From positions 2,547,761-2,611,760 of the forward strand of contig CM055205.1 in assembly GCA_029224185.1 (NCBI GenBank): DNA of 64,000 nucleotides, given 5' to 3'. The position numbers and the translations under genes were made by a program. The DNA comes from Karalla daura (Eukaryota > Chordata > Actinopteri > Chaetodontiformes > Leiognathidae). The notes under the pieces are model-generated. The model had not been told where the DNA came from and did not search any database. It saw nothing but the letters and a program-made list of their open reading frames with translations. How positions within the stretch are numbered: the first letter of the stretch is position 1; each line of letters begins with the position of its first letter. Shown piece by piece: positions 1 through 11,431 of this stretch.

Positions 1-184
1 CAGAAGGGCAAAATTTCTTTACAAAAAAAACCCACTAAAAACCATTATAATATTGATTTGGTTGTTTTAATTTGTTTAAATACACTGATGTTATTCTTAA
101 GTACATTATTTACTTGCTTTTTGGTATATGTCTATTTTGGAGTTTGGTGATGATGAAGGGTGTATGATGCTGGAGACCAGGGAG
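1..184. other. A+T-rich sequence without a recognised feature
   Basis: No open frame or repeat is recognised up to the gypsy remnant that begins near position 185. It may hold the decayed continuation of that remnant (its RT side), but nothing readable remains. Confidence 0.4.
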
Positions 185-1150
185 TCATTGATATGTTTCC
201 ATGGCCTTCCTCTCAGGTCTGGAAAGAGGGAGGTGAGCTAACAGGAGATCAATGTAGCAGCAGTCATAAGGATGATGTGGGGATAAGGACATGGCTCTGG
301 TCTTGCTGAAAACCTGGCAGAAATCATGGTATTCCACAGATACCTCAGAGAGGTCAGATAGAGGGCAGGATAGGAGTTGGAGCATGTTGCAGACACTGAT
401 GTCAGGAAAGGCTCCACTCCCGGAGGGCCGGATGACTATGGTTTGTGAGGACAGACCTGTGGAATATCCAAGGGTAAGGTGAGTGGTGGGTGACAGTGGC
501 CAAAGACACCCTTAGCCCATTTAGCACCGTGTGCTCGGGACCACCCCAGTGACTGTTGAGCTCTGGCTTTTTCTGGGCATGAAGCGAAAAAATGATTCTC
601 ACAATTGGAACAAAGCCTGGCACAGTGGCAAAGCTCCCCCTCTGCAGTGAAAAATACATGGGTTCCGATTCCTCCATAGCCACTTCTCGTGACATGGTAA
701 TGGTTGCATTAGCCTCCCCTTGCAAGGCTCCCATTGCCATGCCTGGAGGCATAGTCCATCCAGTTTGGAGGGAGTGTTGACGAAAACATCACATGGAGCA
801 GAGTGAACAGAGGTGGAGAGCCACCACCTGTGTTGAGCTCTAGATTGAAACCTAAACGGAATAATCTGCAGTGGTCCCACTGCCTTGTTGGAGTGCCATT
901 AATCCTCCTGATGCTGACTCTGGACCACAGTTCTCGAACTCAAAAACCTTGCAGAAAGGTCTTAAAAGCTCTGTGGAAAACAAGGAGCTGCTGGCTGGAG
1001 ACTGCTTCTCCTACAGCACAGTTCCCTGCACTTGAGCTCTGCCAGTCAGATGATTAATATCCAACACCACTTTGTCAAGCTCTATGGCTCAACAGCTGAG
1101 AGCAGTTAGTGATGAATGGCCCACAGGTCAGGGGGTGGCGTGAGTTGGGC
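185..1150 (-). pseudogene. Ty3/gypsy gag-pol remnant, heavily decayed
   Basis: Read on the minus strand, 562-620 encodes a damaged CCHC zinc knuckle (C-x2-C-x2-H-x4-C, two residues short of the normal spacing), the nucleocapsid motif of gypsy Gag. Downstream, 185-385 encodes the linker before reverse transcriptase, with HHPYDC and a METY-type end, matching the same segment of the better preserved copy at 28,195-28,340. The retropepsin expected between these two is largely deleted. Reading frames are broken several times, so no product is expected. Sequence from about 620 to 1,150 probably represents the rest of gag. Family assignment rests on motif recognition and on similarity to the second copy in this window. 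Confidence 0.7.
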
Positions 1151-1429
1151 TATGACCCTCTGCAGCTACCCAACGAATGTTGTTAGTGCGTGTTTGTGCA
1201 TCCATTCAGCCTCCCAAGCTTCAGCAGCTGATGCACGAAAGAAAGTTTCATGCTGCTGCATTACATTTTCATTGGCTTAGAGATGGCTGTGGGCAAATAG
1301 AATTCAGTTGTTGTGTCCATAGCTGGACAGATTGTACGATCAGGGATACGAATTTTGGACGCAAATGCAACACAGGAGTCTTGAATTATTATGAGCACAC
1401 TCTTAACTAAGCTTGGGGTTCACAGCCCC

Positions 1430-1760
1430 ACAGAAAGCAGCCAACTACTAGGGGCAGGAGACAGGTGGGACTGTGGTCAGTGATATAAGGCAGGTTGGGT
1501 TTCAAGGGCGACAGAAAACAGGGCAGGTCACAAGCAATGGGAAGTCAGTCCAATAATGAGTGTAGGAGAGTCAGACATGAATGAATACAATCTGGCAATG
1601 AGTGTCTGTCTGAGAGGCCTGTCTGTACTGAGGTAATTGGTGCTGGTGAGCAGGTCGTTGAGGTGTGGCTGTAGGACTGGCTGGCTGGACTGAATTTTCC
1701 TGTGCAGATGCACATTGTGACAGGAGGGGAGAAACAGAGAAAAGCAAGAGGGGGACAGAG
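1430..1760 (-). repeat. Possible LTR or leader of the gypsy remnant
   Basis: This stretch lies on the 5' side of the minus-strand gypsy remnant and is rich in short GTCTGTCTGAG and GGCTGGCTGG type motifs, which resemble teleost gypsy LTR/leader sequence in style. No second LTR was found, so this is a position-based guess. The ORFs on its minus strand have no recognisable domain. Confidence 0.25.
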
Positions 1761-2029
1761 CAGATTATGACAAATCTCCACACAAATATGCCATATATCA
1801 GCCACACTTTCATGTATGACATATGTATGTGCATGTCTATTATTGCAATAGAACAAAGTGGGTAAAATGATGGATGGATTATTCATGTTATCACTGTTTT
1901 TTTCACTTTTTTACACACAACATAAATTTGGGTTTTTCCCTGGCAACAGGAAATAATTAAGTACTTAGTATGCAGTTTCAGAAATTATATAGCCTCCATA
2001 ATTCTCATGTGAACAGTCTATGGAAAGCC

Positions 2030-2480
2030 TCACATTCCTTCCACATCAGAGAGAGCCCAGAACATGTAATCTCTATGCCTGGCTATAAATATGTCTTGGA
2101 TCATCCGGTTTCTACACAATGTGTGATTGAGCAGATTTTCTAATAATCGAGTGTGCCAGAAAGTTGGACACATCGCCTTGAACTTGTTTTCCAGTCCCAA
2201 GGAGATGTGGAGATTAGGAAGCGAGACTGATAGCGTCTGTTCTGGGAATTCACAGTGGCACCTGCCATTGAATCCTCCAATTCGGCAGTTAGGATCCGCA
2301 GTCAGCTTTAAACAGATTAGGGGCTCTGGGGGAGGGAAATCTGCTGCCTTTAGCTGGCTCACAACTTATCAGTAATTAAAGTAGATGCCAGGTTTGTGTT
2401 CATTTGCGGTCCATGGAGTGCTTTTATAGTTGTCTTCATTAAGGAGCTGCTTGCAAAAGTTCGCCCTCAGTCCTTACTTT
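2030..2480. other. Candidate conserved noncoding sequence
   Basis: A non-repetitive stretch of balanced composition with TATAAATA, TAATAATCGA and TTAATTAA-like motifs and no coding potential. It has the look of teleost conserved noncoding elements, but only an alignment could show conservation. Confidence 0.2.
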
Positions 2481-2899
2481 TAACAAGAGAGTAAGGATTT
2501 CATGTATATAATTAAATGAAATCAGTGTTGAACCATACATTAAAAAAAAGTCCTGTTCATGCTATATGTTATATTCATGCTATTATGTTTTTAAAAAATA
2601 TGTTACAGATTAGCTAGAACCAGCTCACAAATAAATAATCGTCCAGTGATAGACTGAAACTAAGTAAGATTTTTGCTACATGATCCTACTTAAAGGGATG
2701 AGTAGTAAAGGTATTTCAGAACAAGAATCCCCACTCTCAAGTCCAGAATGAATGTCGGCCTCTAAAACTATAAAATATAACTTTTATCATGACAATTTTT
2801 TTTTGCCAAGACAATATTTTTTGCACCTATTGTATACATTTTTAGCAACTTTTTTGTAATTAAATGCCTCTTTTATAAGTATTTGCAAGGTTTGCACAG

Positions 2900-3030
2900 T
2901 TTGCATGTTTGTATGTTTTCCCTGTGTGTGCCTGGGCTCAGATTTTCTCCGTCAGTCCAAAAATGTGTTAAGGGTAATTGGAGACTCTAAATTGCCCCTA
3001 AGTGTGAGTGAGAGACTGTCCAGCGGGGAC
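2900..3030 (+). repeat. Teleost LINE-tail type interspersed repeat fragment
   Basis: Contains a degraded form of a repeat very common in fish genomes: a TTTGCATG-TTTTCCC-TGTGTG block, a GTCCAAAAATG block, a TTGGAGACTCTAAATTGCCC block, then GTGAGTGAGAG. Pieces of the same family recur at 44,280, 46,465 and 49,180. I recognise the family by sequence but am not sure of its formal name. Confidence 0.6.
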
Positions 3031-3600
3031 TACACTGTCTAGACTTAGAACACGCACAGTGCGTAGGGCCCTGCGATCCAACAGGGGCCCCGTTTTGCAC
3101 AGGGCCCCTTGTGACCAAGTCACAGTGTTTTGGCATGGAGCCCTTTTTGTCTTTTTTGCATAGGGCTGCACTTTGGTCAGAAACAATGAAACTGTCCAGA
3201 ATAGTCAATCAATCAGACTCAATTAGGGGTTTTTTCATATGCGGTTCACTCACATGTCCAAAAACACCCTTTTGACACTACTCCAATGATAAATGCCAAT
3301 GAACTCCAATGAATAACTGCTGATCCAATAACATGCAACCTGGCATCCTGTCCATGATAAGGGTTCTTCCCATGAGAAGACATATCTGTGAAATCAGGGC
3401 ATCAGAACAATGAGTTTGGGAACTAGCCCACATTAAGCCATCTTTGCCAAGCCTATCCTGACCTATTCTAAGCTTTTCCCCAAACAGAATTTCTGCTTTA
3501 ATCAAAGGCGGAATGGAAAAAGGACCCTGCGTGCCTCTGGGATATTTTTCCATTAACCATTTTGACACATGACTGACTGTGGGGGATTATTGGTTTTTGA
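3031..3600. other. No recognised feature
   Basis: A minus-strand open frame of 96 codons at 3,278-3,568 has no recognisable domain and average base composition. I treat it as chance. Confidence 0.3.
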
Positions 3601-3900
3601 AGAACTATTAACAGCTGTGCATTTGCATTTTAATACAGTTCTCCTCAACTTACTAATGCAATTTTCTTCTTAGCTTTGTTGCTACCTCATTCCTTCAGCA
3701 GTTCACACTAACAGCGAAAACCCTCCAGCCTTAATCATTTTAATTGCCATGAAATATTAGTTTTCATTAATCACCACAGAATCTTCACATTTAGATACTG
3801 GCCATTACAATTCCTCTCAAAACTACAGCTTTTTGGTTCCTGTAAGGTTTTGGCTGCCATGGAATTCTAAGTGGAAATGAAAAGATGAACCTTAGGTCAC
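3600..3900. other. Candidate conserved noncoding sequence (homeodomain-like TAAT motifs)
   Basis: Non-repetitive A+T-rich stretch with several ATTA/TAAT cores (for example CTTAATCATTTTAATTGCC and TTTTCATTAATCACC). This resembles developmental enhancers of gene deserts, but conservation cannot be tested here. Confidence 0.25.
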
Positions 3901-4313
3901 AAAACATTTTATTATAAAGTTTTCTGACCAGGCATCTCATGTTGTTTTTACAAAGGGTCCTGAAGAAAATTAAGAATGAAATTAGTAATAGTGACTCCAG
4001 GAAACTCCAAGAAATATACTAAAATTAAGTGCCAAATGAAATCTGAAATAACCAGTTGTGCAAATATTGTGAAAATGTAACTCATATTTCTATTTATATT
4101 TACGATTCCTGGCTAGCCTTTTGAATTGGTAGGTAAAAATAGTTTATGTAGTAATAGTTCATGTAGTTTAAGTTTATGTAATTTCTTTGATAGAGGCCCG
4201 TTATTGTCTTTTTCACCTCAGTAAAGGTTTATTGGAATTCAGATATCTCCTACATTTCAGGCTTTCTTGTAAGAAGAGCCATACACTTGTGTTCCACTCT
4301 GGATCACTCATGT

Positions 4314-4933
4314 GCCCCATATCCACCACACGGTACCGGCTCGGCTCTACTCAACTCGGCTCAGCTCAGTGTGCATTTCCATTACCTGGAATGTGAACCT
4401 GGCCAGGCCAAGTAGCGCTGGGCTGGATGACACAATGATGCAGTGACCTATTAAAGCATTAGCACAAGTTATAAAAAACAAACAAGAAAATACTTTCCTC
4501 CCATTAGTTGGACTGGGTACAGAACCGTGCATACCTTGCATTTCGAGGTCTGATTTCTCAAATCACCCCCTGTTTTTTCCTCTAAATTCTGTTTCACTGC
4601 CTTCAGCCCCTTCTAAAACAATTATTCTCTCCTTGCTGGGGCAAACAGCCATGTATGCAGGATCAAAATGATCATTCCGTCGATTTCCTCTATTGTGTGC
4701 ATTGCGTGTCGTGTTGTGTTGTTGGTGCTGTTTTTCTTCCCCCTACTTTTAATCGGCGGTCAGCGGTGTCACGCTGATGATGACGTCACACACACACAAG
4801 TTGCTATGACGACCAGATACTCTAAAGGCAGAATGGGTTTGTAATGGAAAGGTGAGTCAGGCCAAGTTGAGTAAAGCTGAGTCGAGAAGAGTCGTGTAGA
4901 GACAAGCCGGTACCGCGTAGTGGAAACAAGGCA
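4314..4933. mobile_element. Non-autonomous DNA transposon with long GGTACCGGCT inverted repeats
   Basis: The left end (CCACACGGTACCGGCTCGGC, followed by ACTC/GGCTC repeats and a TTTCCATTAC block) is repeated in inverse at the right end (4,850-4,933, ending GGTACCGCGTAGTGGAAACA). The arms are roughly 80-90 bp. The interior (TGATGACGTCACACAC, GTTGCTATGACGACC) has no transposase. A related half element lies at 15,615-15,725. The ends resemble a GGTACC-rich MITE group abundant in teleosts, which I believe is Harbinger/ISL2EU related but cannot prove. No clear target duplication was seen. Confidence 0.65.
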
Positions 4934-4934
4934 A

Positions 4935-5440
4935 TATTAATCCACAACGGGAGCCTCTCTACTGTCTTTTCTCATTAGTAATGGACTGCAACTGAGCAAG
5001 AAGATGACATGTATTTGCATGACATTTTCAAAGGACTAAAATGCTTTTTATTTTTACTTTCTGACATTTCCTGAAAGGGACATTTTGCACTAACATAATT
5101 AGCATGCATCTGGAGGCAGTGGGTTGTCTTCCATGAAAATATATAAACAAAAGTGATACATAAGCTGCCTGTATCACTTAAGGCTATTTTATTTTCCAAA
5201 AAAGTATGTTGAGGGACCACACTGCAAAGTTTAAAATCATGGTTCAAATGCATCTCATCATTTAATCATTTGCCAGTTTTTTCGATATATCTGGGCACCC
5301 ATAGCTCTGATCACATTTAAAGTACAATAATATATGCTGTGAACTTTTGCTCGGTCCACATTCACCTAATCTATATAATGGACAAATTCTTACTGTTGGA
5401 TCACTGACCATGATTAGGAGACTCAGGAAGGAGTCAGATG
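4935..5440. other. No recognised feature
   Basis: A+T-rich sequence. The minus-strand frames at 4,975-5,253 and 5,262-5,540 lack any recognisable domain. Confidence 0.3.
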
Positions 5441-5860
5441 CACAACTCTCACAAAGATAACTCAGGTCACAGCAGGGTTTATTAGATCTGGAACACATAT
5501 AGGCAGTCCAAGTAAGGAGAGGCACAGAAACAGCTGACAATATGGAAGGTGTCGGTGAACTGAATTCAGTCTATGGGGGCAGAGGAAACAGGGAAACCCC
5601 CGGGAAGAACCACAGACCTGGAGAAAAGACAATAAATGAAGATCCATCTCATGGAAAACTCAGGAACAACATGAGAGCAACACTAAGAGAAAAATCCAGG
5701 AAACAATAATTAGGAGGCTCGGGAAACATAGAAGACATGAGGAGTAAGTACTTGGTATGAGAAACATAAGGTACAAACTGGTAATGAGACACGGGGCAGA
5801 CACAGCAATTTGGGTACTGCATCCTACAAGGGGGCAGCCCTGATGTCTGCCCTAGCCTGA
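5440..5860. repeat. LTR- or repeat-like purine-rich segment
   Basis: A purine-rich segment of the style seen in teleost LTR/leader repeats (CAGGGTTTATTAGATC, GGGAAACATAGAAGACATGAGG, GTAATGAGACACGGGGCAG, AAGGGGGCAGCCC). The host repeat at 46,755 and 58,500 has a similar texture. No partner copy in the window delimits it. Confidence 0.3.
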
Positions 5861-6096
5861 CTTCCTCCGAGACTGCCCAGAAAGCATGGCGGCCATTTTG
5901 TTAAATGGGACCGTCTATGTACTAAAACTATGTATTACAAATACATAGTAGATTGGATAACATTATTGTCATCTTATCTTTCAGCAGACTATCAACTTTT
6001 CATGGCTGAATTTACAGTTCTTTGAGAGCTATTATGAGTTCCTGTGACTTGTTAAGTAAGGTTTTCAGATATGATTTATGTTTAGTATAAAGTAAT

Positions 6097-6099
6097 ATT
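6097..6099. repeat. Target-site duplication ATT (left)
   Basis: ATT directly precedes the GGGCCTCATTCAC terminus and is repeated at 7,095-7,097, consistent with the 3-bp duplications made by PIF/Harbinger transposases. Confidence 0.7.
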
Positions 6100-7094
6100 G
6101 GGCCTCATTCACGAACCGTTCTTACGAACAAATTTGTTCTTAAGTCCCACTTACGAAGATTTTACGAATATTGTGGCATTCATGAATTTCTTCCTATCCA
6201 GGATTTATTCTTAGGTAAGAACAAATCCTACGAGCACTCAGGAGAATACTTACGCACATATCAGTGCTGACATGTTGGCATGGTTGTGTTTTCTTCAATA
6301 TGACAGTAATAATTCTGTCATATTTATTATTTATTACATTCTTTATTATTGTTTTATATTTTTGGAAATGCACAGAAAGTTTTTATTTTTCAAATAAATA
6401 AAGTGTGCCAATGATTTAACAATAAGTAAATTGGAAACTCCCCAATGATGGCCTCGTTGCGCTGGTCCAGGTCAGACAGGTTAGTGTCTGCTGTGTCCCC
6501 TCCTGTCCGTTGCATCTCTGCCGGAATTTAGCTATTTTTTTTGTTTCAGATTTCAGATCAAACCATTTGTTTTTCACCTGTGCTACTGTGCGTCCTTCTC
6601 CTGACTCTGCGGCCACTCCACGTGTGACTGCCTCCCATGCTTCTTTTTTGTTTGTGCTGGTGTAGCTTGAACTAAGGCTACCGAATATAATTTAAGTTTA
6701 AGTTCAATTTAAATTTAAGTTAAGTTTAAGTTTTTTTCTCTTAACCTGCTGTGCTCCATCTGATCTCTGCTTTACTTTAACCATTTTTTGCTGTTTGCTC
6801 CGTTTTGTTGCTGTTTAGTTGCTCCTGTCCACACAGTCGTGCAGTCCGGGCCCTTTTATGGCCATTGATAGGGCGGTTACCTATGCTAATCCTATGTTAA
6901 TTAGACTCAACTGGTACGCCCTCTCAACTTAAGAGGAGATGGCATTCATCAATGTAGGAACACAGCTGCAAACAATTCTGAGGCTTACGAACGCGTTGAT
7001 GAATCTAATGTAGGGTTTTCTCAAGGAAGTTCTTAAGAGCAACTTGCGAAAGAATCTAAAAAGATTCCTAAGAAGATATTGGTGAATGAGGCCC
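6100..7094. mobile_element. PIF/Harbinger-type element, 995 bp, copy 1
   Basis: It begins GGGCCTCATTCACGAACCG and ends TTGGTGAATGAGGCCC, forming inverted termini, and is flanked by ATT on both sides. The interior carries a decayed minus-strand Myb/SANT-like gene (6,416-6,616) but no transposase, so it needs enzyme from elsewhere. It contains runs of TTAAGTTTAAG. A second copy, in opposite orientation, starts 149 bp downstream. Confidence 0.85.
6416..6616 (-). pseudogene. Myb/SANT-like Harbinger accessory protein, truncated
   Basis: The minus-strand frame encodes GRTVAQVKNKWFDLKSETKK, the C-terminal helix of the Myb/SANT-like DNA-binding protein carried by fish Harbinger transposons, which helps the transposase bind the element ends. 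The upstream part of the domain is missing or out of frame, and the reading frame beyond the motif loses similarity. The same segment survives in worse condition, on the other strand, at 7,725-7,880 in copy 2. Confidence 0.7.
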
Positions 7095-7243
7095 ATTGTT
7101 CTTGAACTTTAAATTGATGATGCTGCAGCATATTAGTATTTCTAAAATTCCTAGAGGGAAGATGTGTAGCCGAGACTACTCCGGTGGGGACAGCGACTGC
7201 CCTTTTGCTTCACATTTTCTGTCATATGAACAGTTGGAACAGT

Positions 7244-8116
7244 GGGCCTCATTCACCAATATGTTCTTAAGAATCCTCTTAGATTCTTTTGTAAGTTGCT
7301 CATAAGAAGATCCTTAAGAAAACTCTACGTCTGATTCATCAACGCGTTCGTAAGCCTCAGAAATGTTCGCAGCTGTGTTCTTGCTTGATGAATGCCATTT
7401 CTTCTTAAGTTGAGAGGGTGTGCCAGTTGAGTCTAAATAACATAGGATTAGCATAGGTAACCACCCCATCAATGCCCATAAAAGGGCCTGTTAAAAAACT
7501 GCAAGGCTGTGTGGACAGGAGGAAGTAAACAGCAACAAGCAAACAGAAACAAAACGGAGCAAACAACAACAAAATACTTAGAGATCAGATGGAGCACAGC
7601 AGGTGAAGAGAAAAAAACTTAAAGAGAGAAAACTTAAACCTAATTCAAACCTAAATTTAAATTGTACTTCAACTTAAATTATATTCGGTAGCCTTAGTTC
7701 AAGCTATACCAGCACAAACAAAAAAGAAGCAATGGAGGCTATCACACGTGCAGTGGACACGGGGTCAGGAGAAGGAAAAAGAAATGGTTTGATCTGAAAT
7801 CTGAAACAAAAAAAAATTGCTAAATTCTAACAGGAGGGAAACAGCAGATACCAACCTGTCTGAGCTGGACCAGTGCATCAGAGCCATCATAGGGGAGTTT
7901 CCAATTTACTTGGTTAATGTTAAATCATAGCACATTTTATTTATCTAAAATATAAAAATTCAAACACGTAAAATGAGTAAATTTGTAGGATTTGTTCTTA
8001 CCTAAGAATAAATCAGAGATAAGAAGAAATTCATGAATGCCACAATCTTCATAAAATCTTCATAAGTGGGACTTAAGAACAAATTTGTTCGTAAGAACGG
8101 TTCGTGAATGAGGCCC
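7244..8116. mobile_element. PIF/Harbinger-type element, 873 bp, copy 2 (inverted)
   Basis: It begins GGGCCTCATTCACCAATAT and ends GTTCGTGAATGAGGCCC, so its ends are swapped relative to copy 1. AGT flanks both sides (7,241-7,243 and 8,117-8,119), a separate 3-bp target duplication. The interior holds a decayed Myb/SANT segment on the plus strand (about 7,725-7,880). The two copies form an inverted pair of roughly 2 kb. Confidence 0.85.
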
Positions 8117-8279
8117 AGTGTTCCATATGCTCCATACTTGACATAGATATGTTGGATACTGCCATTTCACTAGTCCAAAAGCAGTAAACATTTACATCCA
8201 TAAAATTTACGATGACCACTAATTAGAAACACATCTGTGTCATTCACCTGATTTATTTCATCTTAGGAAACGCAAAAAT

Positions 8280-8340
8280 TAGAACATCCCTTAAACACAC
8301 AGAGACAGAGACTGAGAGAGACAGAGACACACACACACAT
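8280..8340. repeat. Purine-rich and AC-rich simple repeat
   Basis: Runs of ACAGAGACAGAGACTGAGAGAGAC followed by ACACACACACA, a short imperfect microsatellite. Confidence 0.7.
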
Positions 8341-8399
8341 TCCTCCATTCCCAAATTCCTTCCAGCCTACATGAGTGAGTCTGGAATGACACAAAGATA

Positions 8400-8650
8400 A
8401 AGGTTACCCTCACATTTAATCAATACAGATTACCCAGGGGACTCGACAGCTTTCAAGACAGCACTAAGGGCCTCTCATTGGGTGTTTGTTATCCTTATTA
8501 AAAGTTCAATAACATCATGGAAAACAATTTAATTAATAGTGATTGCCTCTTAAAGAGCACTGCCTTAGGGCCTTGGAAAATGAAATATGTAACATTTTAA
8601 TCTAGGAGAACTAATTACCTACTGAACAGCACACACCCATATTCACTGCA
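8400..8650. other. Candidate conserved noncoding sequence
   Basis: Unique-looking sequence with TTTAATCAATACAG, ATTTAATTAATAG and GAACTAATTACC motifs and no coding potential, suggestive of a homeodomain-rich enhancer. This is inference from composition only. Confidence 0.25.
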
Positions 8651-10140
8651 TTACTTCTGTGTATCATCTTTTTGACCTTTTCCCTTTCTTGTTTCTCCTT
8701 TACTTAAGTGCACTTTGCTACTGTAAACTGCTTCTCTTTATAAACTTTCTAACTGATAAACTTAGCAGAAGCAGATGTCTCGGGTTCTTTTGATTGGGGT
8801 TAATAGAGTCATGTGAAGAGTAGGTCAGTTTCTCCACATGTCAATTTCTTTTTCAGGTGTCAGCCTCACGTGTTAGGTAATAGTCGGAATTATTAACACA
8901 TAATATGCAATGGAGATACTTGGGGAAAATTATGTATTTTTCAAGCCATAAAATTAGAATTTAGTTTATTATCTACCAAGACTTAAGAAGGATAAATCAT
9001 GTTGCATTCTGTTCTCACATTGGCTATAACATTTTCTGCCAGAAGCTGAAAAAGCACATGTAAAATTTATACAAGAAAACTAAACTCTAACTTGTGATGA
9101 AACAGATAGATTTGTATCTGTATTTAAATGTATTTAAATACCTTATGTACATAGATCAGCAGATCAGTCAAATTTCTCATTATATTTAAGTTATTCTTGA
9201 CACTGTTTTTTGTATCTCTGTTATGGGCTGTTGATAACATTTCTTTCATGTGTTCTCCAGTTTATTCCTTGTTAGTCCGATCACTGAATTAAATTCATGC
9301 AATTCCTGTATGTATGCAACAAATGTCATTCTTGACTACTGAAGCTGTAATTTGAAAGGCTAAAGTCCAATCATTTCAATCAAACAAATTGGGTCAGAGG
9401 CTTAATCTTGGTTCCAGAGGCTGTTGCAGCTCAGCCCCTGCAACTGGAGGGGTGTCTGCAGCACCCCACTCCAACAGTCTGTCCATGGGCTCTGTGGTTC
9501 CTTCTCCAATGTCGGATGACAAGACAGTTATTCAGATTGGTATGTTTTCCTCTGCTTCCCCATGGTTCCCAGAGCTCTCCCACTGGACTCCCTGATCAGC
9601 AGCTTTCCAGATGACAACTTTTGTTTCACATCGTAGGCCTCTGAAGGTGGCAGTGTTGACGTGCTCTTGGAGTCTCCACAGTGGCTGGGCTAAAGAAACC
9701 TCTCTTGCACCAATAGTAATCCTCTGCCCCGACACACCAGGAATCCTGCCCCAGTGAGCCATCCACTGTAATTATAGAAGACTTTTACATCCAAGGCATC
9801 ACTCACTGCCTCCCTGGTGTCACCAGGCTTCGACAAACTCTCCAGACTGTTGCATTGTTGTCAAGCCATGTAGGATCACAGCTTGTCACAAGTGTGAATT
9901 GACCAAAAAGGACTTTCAGTCTTAAAAACATGTGAGAACTCTGTCTTCAAATGCAGGCCCCTCCCAACATTTTCCCATGTTGTTCTAGCACACTTGCCCT
10001 TAGAACCTGGCAGTCTGCATGAAGAGTCCACAACTACCGTGTTTGTGCATTTGGAACAGACTCAAGAAGCTCTTTGTCCAACCGATTTATTCACAGGAAC
10101 AGCAGCAGCCCTGTAGTTGTAGCAAAACAGTTGCCAGGCA
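8650..10140. other. No firmly recognised feature
   Basis: 8,650-9,380 is plain A+T-rich sequence. 9,385-9,780 has higher G+C and overlapping frames of 68-76 codons on both strands, without an identifiable domain. It may be old retroelement coding sequence. Confidence 0.3.
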
Positions 10141-10159
10141 TTAACAGGAGAATTATTTA

Positions 10160-10206
10160 CCTCTCAGGAGAGAGAGAGCGAGAGAGCGAGAGAGAGAGCG
10201 AGAGAG
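10160..10206. repeat. GA-rich microsatellite
   Basis: Interrupted (GAGAGAGC)n tract. Confidence 0.8.
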
Positions 10207-10227
10207 CACTCACAGTTTGGCACCGTC

Positions 10228-10370
10228 TCAAAGATCCGTAAGGATCCAGGTTACTGCCGGTTAGCAGTTCACCTCTCACGACTCACCGGATCCGTAAGGA
10301 TCTAGGTTAAGGCATCCGGATCTGTAACAGTGTGTTTATCCGGTGGATCCACTCATTACTCTTGGTTAGG
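10228..10370. repeat. Degenerate repeats of GGATCCGTAAGGATC
   Basis: The motif (A/G)GATCCGTAAGGATC followed by (C/T)AGGTTA occurs at about 10,231 and 10,287, with a diverged GGATCTGTAACAG at 10,317. Each motif is itself partly palindromic. It lies just upstream of a Harbinger fragment and could belong to its subterminal region. Confidence 0.5.
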
Positions 10371-10735
10371 ACCTGGCAGATCCGGTTCAATGGAGACCTC
10401 AGATTCATGACTCATGAGTCATTTAAAGAATCCGGGTGATTAACCCGGATGAGTCCTGAACCGCAGAGGACTACACCGCACCAACATTATGGAGTTTAAA
10501 AGGGAAAGGCATTGACATTGGGATGGAGCGAGCTGCAGCTGCAAGACCCACACAAGCCAGATCGAGGATCCTACGTCAGACTTTCCACACCGGACCGGGG
10601 ACCTCTGGACACAGGGCCCACCTTCAGGAGTAGGAAACGGTTAAGCTGCATTGACACCAAAAAGCAGCAGACGTGATTTTTCTCAAGTGGCTCTTGACGC
10701 TTGAAAGCTCTGCCCACTCTCATTTCACATCGATT

Positions 10736-10994
10736 ATGGCGGACCACCATTGCAACCACCATTGCAGCCGGAAAACCACCCACCGCCGCGTCTGGGGTTA
10801 TGACGTCCTCCGGAGACGCACTGAATAGGGGGAGTTTCACGGTCTTCTCCAGGAGCTCCACCTGGATGACGCCCACTTCCAATGGTACCTCAGGCTGTCT
10901 GTTGCCCAGTTCGAGGACCTGTTAACTTGGGTCGGTGCCAGTATCTCCCGCCTGGACCCCAGCTACAGGCCTCCATCTCAGCTGCCTAGCGCCT
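10736..10994 (+). pseudogene. Harbinger (HARBI1-like) transposase, 5' exon fragment
   Basis: From ATG 10,736 the frame reads to an in-frame TAG at about 10,826, then continues in the same frame to a TGA near 10,994. Motifs include RVWGYDVLRRR before the stop, then DDAHFQWYLRLS, QFEDLL and GASISRLDPSYR, which are the N-terminal region of fish PIF/Harbinger transposases preceding the catalytic DDE domain. The catalytic exons are absent here. A second, more damaged copy of the same exon, with a matching upstream leader (GACGCTTGAA and CATCGAT before the ATG), lies at 42,097-42,330. Confidence 0.75.
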
Positions 10995-11112
10995 GACTAT
11001 CTTTCTGAGGTGATTAACTGTTTCATAATTTGTCTGCTAATTATTGCAAAACTAACATAAAAATATAAGTATAATGACACTGCTAACTTAGCTGATTGCA
11101 TAGGTGCATGCG

Positions 11113-11431
11113 CAGGGTTCCCACGCGTCCTAGGAAACCTGGAAAATGATTGATGAATTTTCCAGTCATGGAAAACATGGAAAATGAGAAAAAAAGATCA
11201 AATGTCTTGGAAATTCTTTGAGTTGTCCTGGAAATGTATTTGTCCTCCTCCTGCCCTGGGAGTGAATGCAAATGGTTAAAAGGTATGCACATGCATGTCT
11301 GCTGTCACCTTATCTTCTTGGCAACATACAACACAGAATCCCCGTCTGGTTGGAGAAGGTCCACCACAGGCTGAAAATGTCCTAGAAAAGTCCTGGAAAA
11401 TAATTGCTGGTTACGAGTGGGAACCCTGATG
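11113..11431. repeat. CAGGGTTCCCAC-bounded repeat
   Basis: Starts CAGGGTTCCCACGCGTCC and ends GAGTGGGAACCCTG, so the termini are inverted repeats of a hAT-like type. The internal text CTGGAAAATGATTGA and TGTCTTGGAAATTC recurs at 42,438-42,575 and 42,922-43,060. The same host junction (GCATAGGTGCATG) precedes the copies at 11,113 and 42,438, so the insertion predates duplication of the surrounding Harbinger sequence. No clean 8-bp duplication is visible. Confidence 0.6.

Noticed and set aside
11113..11431. hAT target duplication around the CAGGGTTCCCAC repeat
   Set aside because: The flanking 8-mers (TGCATGCG and ATGCATTT) share only a shifted ATGC, so no clean duplication can be claimed.
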